NCBI GenBank assembly: GCA_025456205.1
Contig: JALOLA010000027.1
Span: forward strand, 1-45,548
From: Acidobacteriota bacterium
GTDB lineage: Bacteria > Acidobacteriota > Aminicenantia > UBA2199
DNA length: 45,548 nucleotides
Direction: 5' to 3'
Shown here: piece by piece, positions 39,798-45,548 of the stretch
Layout of the letters: each line of letters starts with the position of its first letter
Position numbering within the stretch: position 1 is the first letter of the stretch
Position numbers and translations under genes: made by a program
The notes under the pieces: model-generated
Told to the model about the DNA's origin: nothing
Databases searched by the model: none
The model's input: only the letters and a program-made list of their open reading frames with translations

Positions 39798-42392
39798 ATG
39801 AAAAAGTACTCATTGGCGCTGATTCTCCTGGTTTTAGGGGTTTGGCTTAACGGGCAGACGGTGGTTATCTTGACCCCTGGCCAGATTTCGGTGGGCACCG
39901 AGGTCCATTTCCGCTACGACCACGAAGGCGGCGGCGGCTCTTCCACCTACAGCTGGAATTACGGTGATGGTGCCAACGAGACCACGGGCAACAACCAGGG
40001 CCATCACGCGTATTCGGCGGCGGGCACCTACACCGTGACTTGCAACTTCTCGAACATCGGGGCCCCGCCCTCGAGCGCTTCGGTCACGATCACGGTTGTC
40101 GACAACCGCCGCGTGGCTCCCCAGGGCGGCAATTTCCGCCAGGGCCGGCGGGTGAATTTCCAGGCCGAGAACTTCGCCGGCAACAACCTGACCTGGAACT
40201 TCGGCGACGGCACCGTCGAGAACGGCACGCGCAACCACCAGCATGTCTATGGCAGCCAGGGAAGCTTCCAGGTCAAGGTCTACGAATCCGGCGCCGGGGA
40301 ATCCTCCGCCGTCACCTGCCAGGTGACCATCGAGGCCGACAACCGCCGCCTGGAAGCCGTTCCCGCCGCACCGCGCGCCAACCAGGTCGTTGCCTTTGCG
40401 GCCCAGAACTTCGCCGGCGGCGGCCTGCACTGGGAGTATGGCGACGGCAAGAGCGACAACGGCGGCCCGAACCAGAACCATGTCTTCAGCCAGCCGGGCA
40501 ATTTCCAGGTCCGGGTCTGGGAAAGCTCGGAAAGCTCCGACGATGCGGTCAGCCTGGCGCTGACGGTGGCCCCGGACAACCGCCAGGTGCAGGCCGTACC
40601 CAGCCCGCCCCGCGCCGGCCAGGCGGTGCAGCTCACGGCCAGCAACTTCGCCGGCGGCGACCTTCGCTGGAGCTACGGCGACGGCAAGACCGAGAACGGC
40701 GGTCCGGTGATGACCCACGTCTACGCTGCCCCCGGCAATGTCCAGCTCCAGGTGTGGGCGGGCAGCGAGGGCCCGGAAAGCGCCCTGAAGGCGTCCCTGT
40801 CCGTGCAGCCCGATGTCCGCCAACTGGCCATCAACGGCCCCCCCGACATCTTCGAAGGCACCGAGGTTGTTTTCGAAGGCCGCAATTTTTCGCTTCCCAA
40901 CCTGAAATGGGACTTCGGGGACGGCACGGTCGAGCGCGCCGGCCTGCGCCAGGCCCACCGCTTCCAGAGGCCGGGCAGCTTCATGGTGAAGGTGGTCGAG
41001 GCCGACAGCGAGAACCTGCCCCTGGAAAAAAGGGTCCAGGTACTGAACGACAACCGGGCCCTGGTCCTGAAGAGCAGCGTGGTCTACGCCAACAGCGAGT
41101 TCGAGATCGAGGCCCAGAATTTCCGCGGCGGCTCGGTCAGCTGGGATTTCGGCGACGGCCCGCTGCAGACGGGGCAGCGGCTGATGAAGCACCGCTACGC
41201 CCGCTCCGGACAGTTCCGCGTGCGCGCGGTCGACTTCGCCGGCCGCGACGGCAAGTTCGTAGAGAAGATCATCCAGGTGGAGAACGATCCCCGCGTCATC
41301 GCCATGCCCGTGGAGATCATCGCCGGCGAGGAGATCGCCATGCAGCTGCAGAACGCCGGAGCCGGCAGTTTCGCCTGGAAGTTTTCCGACGGCGACAGCC
41401 GCAGCGGCCCGGAGCTGCGGGCCAAGGCCTTCCGCGCGCCGGGTCCCCACAAGATCACGGTCGCCGACACCTCCGGCAAATTCCCGCCGCTGGAAAGGAC
41501 GGTGCAGGTGCTGCCGGACACCCGTTCCTTGAAAAGCTCGTCCGGCTTCATCCTGCCCAAGGAGGCCGTGACCTTCACCGCCCGGAATTTTCGCGGGCCC
41601 GGGGTGCGCTGGGATTTCGGCGACGGCACGGTCAAGGAGAACGGCCAGGCCTCCGAGAAGCACCAATACGCGGCGCTGGGCCGCTACCAGGTCAAGGCCG
41701 TCGACTTCAACGGCCGCAGCAGCAAGGTGTTCCAAGCCGACGTGGTGGTGGCGGAAATGACCCCCGATTTCGAGGTTTCCGCCATGGAATTCAGCTTCGA
41801 CAACGGCAAATACTACCGGGTCGTTGCCAGGAACAGCCCGGCCCCCGGCTACCAATTGCGCGTCAAGGCCAAGGGCCGCGGAGTGCTGACCGGCCAGTTC
41901 ATGCTGGACAACATGAGTATCGGGCTCTTCCAGCTGGTCGTCCAGGAAAACCAGGTCGCGGTCCTGCCCCGGGCGCAGATGGCCGCCTTGCCGGTGATCG
42001 ACATGGGCCTGCACGAGCTGACGCTGAAGTTCACCAACTACTCCTTCAACCAGCGCATCCCCATCATCAAGTATTTCGTGACCACCGCCGGCGTCATCCA
42101 GATCGTCGCGCCCGCGATCGACGCCAGGGTGCCGGCCGGGGAGAAGGTCAGCCTGCGCTGGGCGATCGAGCGGAAGAAACCGCTGTTCGAGATCGCGGTG
42201 TCCGACGTGCCCTTCCAATTCCTCGACGACAAGCAGGTCGAGTGGCTGCCGCTGGCCGGCGCCTCCAGCCACCTGTTCGATCCCGCCCCCTTCAAGCCGG
42301 GCGCCTGGATCTACTGGCAGGTGCGCCTGCTCAACGAGAGCAAGCAGGTGCAGACGACCTCAGAGATCGCATCGTTCAGGCTGAGCGAATAA
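39798..42392 (+). CDS. Secreted protein of eight PKD-like repeats
   Basis: An 864-residue exported protein with a signal peptide (about 1-18). Eight PKD-like beta-sandwich repeats of about 80 residues follow, marked by W-x-(F/Y)-(G/S)-D-G: NYGDG, NFGDG, EYGDG, SYGDG, DFGDG, DFGDG, KFSDG and DFGDG. The last 200 residues are a different beta-rich region (from about MEFSFDNGKYYRVV) ending ASFRLSE. There is no enzyme domain, no membrane anchor and no clear sorting signal. It probably acts as an adhesive or structural surface protein. GCGAGG precedes the ATG at 39798. It is followed by a hairpin and the NtrC-type regulator gene. Confidence 0.85.
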   Translation: MKKYSLALILLVLGVWLNGQTVVILTPGQISVGTEVHFRYDHEGGGGSSTYSWNYGDGANETTGNNQGHHAYSAAGTYTVTCNFSNIGAPPSSASVTITVVDNRRVAPQGGNFRQGRRVNFQAENFAGNNLTWNFGDGTVENGTRNHQHVYGSQGSFQVKVYESGAGESSAVTCQVTIEADNRRLEAVPAAPRANQVVAFAAQNFAGGGLHWEYGDGKSDNGGPNQNHVFSQPGNFQVRVWESSESSDDAVSLALTVAPDNRQVQAVPSPPRAGQAVQLTASNFAGGDLRWSYGDGKTENGGPVMTHVYAAPGNVQLQVWAGSEGPESALKASLSVQPDVRQLAINGPPDIFEGTEVVFEGRNFSLPNLKWDFGDGTVERAGLRQAHRFQRPGSFMVKVVEADSENLPLEKRVQVLNDNRALVLKSSVVYANSEFEIEAQNFRGGSVSWDFGDGPLQTGQRLMKHRYARSGQFRVRAVDFAGRDGKFVEKIIQVENDPRVIAMPVEIIAGEEIAMQLQNAGAGSFAWKFSDGDSRSGPELRAKAFRAPGPHKITVADTSGKFPPLERTVQVLPDTRSLKSSSGFILPKEAVTFTARNFRGPGVRWDFGDGTVKENGQASEKHQYAALGRYQVKAVDFNGRSSKVFQADVVVAEMTPDFEVSAMEFSFDNGKYYRVVARNSPAPGYQLRVKAKGRGVLTGQFMLDNMSIGLFQLVVQENQVAVLPRAQMAALPVIDMGLHELTLKFTNYSFNQRIPIIKYFVTTAGVIQIVAPAIDARVPAGEKVSLRWAIERKKPLFEIAVSDVPFQFLDDKQVEWLPLAGASSHLFDPAPFKPGAWIYWQVRLLNESKQVQTTSEIASFRLSE

Positions 42393-42410
42393 GCGGCCGC
42401 GCCCAGGCCG

Positions 42411-42435
42411 GGGGCCCGCCGCCCGGGCGGGCCCC
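42411..42435 (+). terminator. GC-rich terminator-like hairpin after the PKD gene
   Basis: A perfect 10-bp stem, GGGGCCCGCC (42411-42420) with GGCGGGCCCC (42426-42435), and a 5-nt loop. No clean T-run follows, so it may act as a Rho-independent terminator only weakly, or as an mRNA 3' end stabilizer. Confidence 0.5.
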
Positions 42436-42438
42436 GAT

Positions 42439-42467
42439 TTGTCAAAAGCCCTGCGATTTGCTATAAG
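42439..42467 (+). promoter_or_regulatory. Promoter of the NtrC-type regulator, predicted leaderless
   Basis: TTGTCA (42439-42444), 17 bp, TATAAG (42462-42467). The ATG at 42474 is 7 nt after the last base of the -10 box, so transcript and coding sequence should start at the same base. Confidence 0.75.
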
Positions 42468-42473
42468 AAGTTC

Positions 42474-43868
42474 ATGGAAAACGTGAAGGTGCTGGTCGTC
42501 GACGACGAGAAGAACATACTGGAATCGGTCAAAATGGTCCTGAACTATGAAAAATACAACGTCCAGGTCGCCAGGGACGGTGTCGAAGCCGTTGACCTTT
42601 TCAAGAAGTTCCTCCCCGACATCGTGCTGCTGGACGTGAAGATGCCAGGCCTGGACGGCCTGAAGGTGCTGCAGACGTTCAAGTCGCTGAACCCGGTGGC
42701 CGAGGTGATCATGATCTCCGGGCATTCGGGGATCGAGGAGGCGGTGGAGGCCTCGCGCCTGGGCGCCTTCGATTTCCTGGAGAAGCCCATTTCGCGCGAC
42801 AAGCTCGTGCTGACCGTGCGCAACGCCGCCGAAAAGATCTCCCTGCTCAAGGAAAACTACAACCTGCGCAACCTCACCGCCAGGAAATACGAGCTGGTGG
42901 GGAATTCGCCGGTCATGAAAGCCCTGCAGGAGACGATCCGCCGCGTGGCCCGCAGCGACTCGACGGTGCTCATCTCGGGCGACAGCGGCACCGGCAAGGA
43001 GCTGATCGCCCGCCTGGTCCACCAGCAGTCGGCGCGCAGCCAGAACCGCTTCGTGCAGGTCAACTGCGCCGCCATCCCCGACGAGCTGATCGAGAGCGAG
43101 CTGTTCGGGCATGAAAAGGGATCGTTCACCGGCGCCTATGAGAAGAAGATCGGCAAGTTCGAGAGCGCCCACCGCGGCAGCATCTTCCTGGACGAGATCG
43201 GCGACCTGAGCCTCAAGGCCCAGGCCAAGGTCCTGCGCGTGCTCGAGGAGGGCGAGGTGCAGCCGGTGGGCTCGCCCGAGATCAAGAAGGTCAACGTGCG
43301 CGTCATCGCCGCCACCAACAAGGACCTGGAGGAGGAGATCCGCAAGGGGAATTTCCGCGAGGACCTCTATTTCCGCCTGCACGTGGTGCCCATCCATTCA
43401 CCCTCGCTGCGCGAGCGCCGCGAGGACATCCCGCTGCTGATCGACCATTTCGTCGCCTATTTCTCGGAGGAGAACAACTACCGCAGGAAGACCTTCTCCG
43501 CCGAGGCCATGCAGCTGCTGCGCGACTGCCAGTGGAAGGGGAACGTCCGCGAGCTGCGCAACCTGGTGGAGCGCCTGCTGATCATGTGCCGCAATGATCC
43601 CGTCACCGGCCGCGACCTGCCCGAGTACATCGGCCGCCGCGGCGAGGAAGGCGAGCCCCTGCTGCTAGGGCTGACGAATTGGAAAGAGTTCAAGGCACAA
43701 TCGGAAAAGGCATTCTTGGAGCAGAAATTGAAGGAATTTGACTACAACGTGGCCAAGACCGCCCGCGAGATCGGCCTGCCGCGCAGCAACCTCTATCAAA
43801 AGATCGAATCTCTTGGTATAATGGCGGGGCACCAGCAGGCCGCGGATGAAGAATCGCCTCTTCCGTAA
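42474..43868 (+). CDS. Sigma54-dependent response regulator, NtrC family
   Basis: A 464-residue transcription activator. Receiver domain (about 1-120) with acidic DDEK, phosphoacceptor Asp in VLLDVKMPG and Lys in EKPISRD. AAA+ domain (about 145-380) with Walker A GDSGTGKE, sigma54 loop GSFTGA (Ser for the usual Ala), Walker B FLDEIGD and RLHVVPI. A C-terminal Fis-type helix-turn-helix is at KEFDYNVAKTAREIGLPRSNLYQKIE. The last 13 codons lie within the start of the RNase P RNA gene. Targets are unknown; the closely following rnpB and preceding PKD gene are not clear operon partners. The partner kinase is not in the window. Confidence 0.94.
   Translation: MENVKVLVVDDEKNILESVKMVLNYEKYNVQVARDGVEAVDLFKKFLPDIVLLDVKMPGLDGLKVLQTFKSLNPVAEVIMISGHSGIEEAVEASRLGAFDFLEKPISRDKLVLTVRNAAEKISLLKENYNLRNLTARKYELVGNSPVMKALQETIRRVARSDSTVLISGDSGTGKELIARLVHQQSARSQNRFVQVNCAAIPDELIESELFGHEKGSFTGAYEKKIGKFESAHRGSIFLDEIGDLSLKAQAKVLRVLEEGEVQPVGSPEIKKVNVRVIAATNKDLEEEIRKGNFREDLYFRLHVVPIHSPSLRERREDIPLLIDHFVAYFSEENNYRRKTFSAEAMQLLRDCQWKGNVRELRNLVERLLIMCRNDPVTGRDLPEYIGRRGEEGEPLLLGLTNWKEFKAQSEKAFLEQKLKEFDYNVAKTAREIGLPRSNLYQKIESLGIMAGHQQAADEESPLP
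43817..43822 (+). promoter_or_regulatory. -10 box of rnpB inside the regulator gene
   Basis: TATAAT within the last codons of the NtrC-type gene, about 7 nt before the predicted 5' end of RNase P RNA. The -35 region (TATCAA at 43794-43799, 17-bp spacer) is weak. Confidence 0.6.
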
Positions 43869-44160
43869 GGGAGGGGAGGAAAGTCCGGACTCCGCAGGGA
43901 AGGATGATCCCCAACAGGGATTACCCACCGCAAAGCGGTGGGGCAGGAAAGTGCCACAGAGAACAGACCGCATGGCCGTGTTCGCACGGCCAGGCAAGGG
44001 TGAAAAGGTGAGGTAAGAGCTCACCGTCCCTCCTGGCGACAGGCGGGACTGAGGCAAACCCCATCCGGAGCAGCTGCTGGACGCCGGCGGCAACGCCGGT
44101 GCCAGATAAATGATTCTTCGCGACAGAATCCGGCTTACAGTCCGCGTCCTGCTGGTGCTT
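43829..44160 (+). ncRNA. rnpB: RNase P RNA (bacterial type A)
   Basis: Catalytic RNA of RNase P, which matures tRNA 5' ends. Conserved parts are plain: GAGGAAAGTCCGGACTCC (from 43876), ACAGAGAACAGACCGC (from about 43956), GGGTGAAAAGGTG, AGATAAATGATTCTTCGCGAC and the closing CTTACAG. The ends pair: GCACCAGCAGG at 43829 with CCTGCTGGTGC ending at 44158, forming helix P1. Length of about 330 nt is normal. Its first 40 nt overlap the 3' end of the NtrC-type coding sequence. Heptamer-array site D follows. Confidence 0.96.
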
Positions 44161-44177
44161 ATTCCCTACAATGACCT

Positions 44178-44434
44178 ACGTGACGCGTGACGAGTGACGC
44201 GTGACGCGAAAAAAAAAGAAAGACAGAGTCTTCTTTCTCATCACGCATCACGGAACCCTGTAAGTCGGTTCACGCATCACGTTCTTTGTTTTGGTCATTG
44301 GGGAATTGGAATTTGGAATTTGTGATTTGGAATTTAAATCCAATTAATACCTTTCTTCAACCTTACGCCTTACGCCTTATGCCTTACGCCGAGTCCCGTT
44401 CTTTCTCGTCACGCGTCACGCGTTACGCGTCACG
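44178..44434. repeat. Intergenic heptamer-array inverted repeat, site D
   Basis: The outer arms (44179-44206 and 44407-44434) are four-unit arrays of GTGACGC and its reverse complement, matching at 26 of 28 bases. Inside are further 7-bp arrays: ATCACGC (44240-44281), GAATTTG (44301-44335) and CTTACGC (44361-44390), plus a purine run with a small hairpin GAAAGA/TCTTTC. The TTTGGAA word is shared with site A and the CTTACGC word with site C. It lies between rnpB and the convergent outer-membrane gene. Confidence 0.8.
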
Positions 44435-44443
44435 ATAAGTCTT

Positions 44444-45548
44444 TTAGAATGCCTCGGCAAAGGTCAGATAGAACGCGGGAGCGGCGCCGGCGAAGCCGAT
44501 GTCCAGCCGGACGTTCAGGTTTTCGCGGCGGTTGAACTTGTAGCGCAGGCCGGCGCCGCCGGCCAGGTGGAAGCCGGCCAGCTCCAGCAGCGAGAAGCGC
44601 GGCTGCACCTGGGCGATGCCGGCGAAAACACAGGCGCCGAAGCGGCCCCACAGCGGCCGGCGGTATTCGGCCTGCAGGGCCAGCAGGCCGCGGTCGCAGT
44701 AGCGGCCGTCGTAGTAGCCGCGCAGAAGGTTGAGGCCCCCGAACTTCGGCAGCATGAGGAACGGCGCTTCGCCCTGCACCGCGCGCAGCACTCCCTGCGC
44801 GGCGATGACCTGGCCACGGCCCAGCCCGAAATAGCCGCGGGCGTCGAGGGTGACCTGCCCGAAGGCGAAGTCGCCGCCAAGGGCGCGAAAAAAACGGTTG
44901 AAAAAGAGGGAGAAATAGGTCCCGGAGGCGGGGGAGAACGTGTTGTCGCGGCTGTCCCACTTGGCGAAAGCGCCCAGGCCGGTGACGGTCCCGCCAGCGG
45001 CGCCGGGGACGGCCGCGCCGGCGAGCTGGCCGTCGCTCTCGACGGCGCGCATGGAAACGTCATAGGTTTCCAGGTGCAGGCCGATAAAGGCGCTCCTGCC
45101 CCAGCGGCGCTGCAGGTTCAGCTGCAGCCGCCAGTTGCTCGAGGTGAAGTCCTCGCGGTCCTCCTCGCGGGCGCGGTTGCCGATGCCGTAGAAGCGGTCG
45201 GGATAATAGGAATACTTGGCCACGCCGTCGACCAGGAACTTGCCGTCGGCCAGGTACAATTCGTAATCGACCTGGGCGATCGACTGCTTGTTTTGCGTGC
45301 GGACGAAGTTGAAGCGGTAGTGGGAGAGGCGCGACGCCTGGAGGGCGCGGCCCAGGCGGAAGTGATGGATGCCGACCAGTCCCCAGGCCAGGCTGGTCTC
45401 GGGAGTGTAGTAGACCACCGGCGCGATGACGAATCCGCTGCGCGGCGGGGCGGCCGCCCTGTCGACGTTGCCGCGCAGGGCCGGGGCGAGCAGGAACAGC
45501 AGCAGGGAGACGATTGCCGGCGACCGGCGTCGCGGGCGCTCAGCGGTC
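44444..45548 (-). CDS. Omp85-type outer-membrane barrel protein, 5' end off window
   Basis: At least 367 residues, continuing past the window edge on the 5' side: in the same frame upstream of 45418 lies a signal-peptide-like stretch (SPAIVSLLLFLLAPALRG), and no in-frame ATG, GTG or TTG occurs there. The body is a C-terminal barrel of the bacterial surface antigen (Omp85/TamA-like) type: alternating strands, GGLNLLRGYYDGRYCDRG containing the conserved GxxxLRGY-like loop, and an aromatic C-terminal residue (FAEAF). No POTRA domain is visible in what can be read. It would sit in the outer membrane, as a channel or lipid/phosphate-linked barrel. Confidence 0.8.
   Translation of the reverse strand, partial: TAERPRRRSPAIVSLLLFLLAPALRGNVDRAAAPPRSGFVIAPVVYYTPETSLAWGLVGIHHFRLGRALQASRLSHYRFNFVRTQNKQSIAQVDYELYLADGKFLVDGVAKYSYYPDRFYGIGNRAREEDREDFTSSNWRLQLNLQRRWGRSAFIGLHLETYDVSMRAVESDGQLAGAAVPGAAGGTVTGLGAFAKWDSRDNTFSPASGTYFSLFFNRFFRALGGDFAFGQVTLDARGYFGLGRGQVIAAQGVLRAVQGEAPFLMLPKFGGLNLLRGYYDGRYCDRGLLALQAEYRRPLWGRFGACVFAGIAQVQPRFSLLELAGFHLAGGAGLRYKFNRRENLNVRLDIGFAGAAPAFYLTFAEAF

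Noticed and set aside
44178-44434. CRISPR array reading of the repeats
   Set aside because: Units are 7 bp with no spacers, arranged as facing arms, and no cas genes are present.

Overview
The window comes from a GC-rich, Gram-negative bacterium, probably an uncultured one. Outer-membrane and envelope genes (an Omp85-type barrel, RlpA, a lipoprotein, a MacA/MacB-like exporter, PilT) mark a diderm cell. TPR-sulfatase fusions, PKD-repeat secreted proteins, short radical-SAM MoaA, DUF362 and isoaspartyl-dipeptidase genes together resemble Acidobacteriota/Aminicenantes-type genomes. That placement is an inference from gene content, since no 16S rRNA gene is present. I see no prophage, transposase, CRISPR array or tRNA.

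Layout. 1-2.9 kb: a TlpA-like gene broken by an in-frame amber codon, a ferritin-like protein, a nitroreductase, RNase HI and a lone receiver protein. 3.0-6.5 kb: a compact molybdenum-cofactor operon on the minus strand (moeA-moaA-moaC-MOSC-mogA) behind a strong promoter, a probable Moco-type riboswitch and an 18-codon leader ORF. 6.8-10.2 kb: a zinc metallopeptidase and an ATP-grasp ligase whose 3' ends overlap, then a di-heme cytochrome with a possible molybdopterin-binding-like region. 10.3-13.4 kb: a MacA/MacB-like export system whose permease appears to lack one membrane helix. 13.6-20.8 kb: a membrane acyltransferase, a TPR protein, a sulfatase-TPR fusion, a secreted protein, a DUF362 protein and LarB. 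20.8-30.4 kb: a minus-strand run with a Mut7-C nuclease and a tightly packed operon pilT-alaS-lytic transglycosylase-membrane protein-diacylglycerol kinase-solute-binding lipoprotein-AAA ATPase. 30.5-36.9 kb: RlpA, a receiver-GGDEF protein, isoaspartyl dipeptidase, ArgF, a GNAT and a DUF2156 protein, a DUF3467-like protein and a frameshifted sulfotransferase. 37.2-45.5 kb: TldD/TldE, an eight-repeat PKD protein, an NtrC-type regulator, the RNase P RNA gene and an outer-membrane barrel protein cut by the window edge.

Signals not explained by genes. Four intergenic sites (about 2.87-3.0, 21.32-21.43, 37.02-37.15 and 44.18-44.43 kb) share one design: short tandem arrays of variable 7-bp units arranged as facing inverted arms. 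Each site uses a different heptamer, but some words recur between sites. A 7-bp tandem duplication also breaks the sulfotransferase gene about 200 bp from one of these sites. Several genes (TlpA-like, rlpA, GNAT, tldD, ntrC-like) have a -10 box only 6-9 nt before the start codon and no Shine-Dalgarno sequence, which suggests leaderless mRNAs. Two operons begin instead with tiny leader ORFs that carry the only good ribosome binding site and overlap the start of the main gene.
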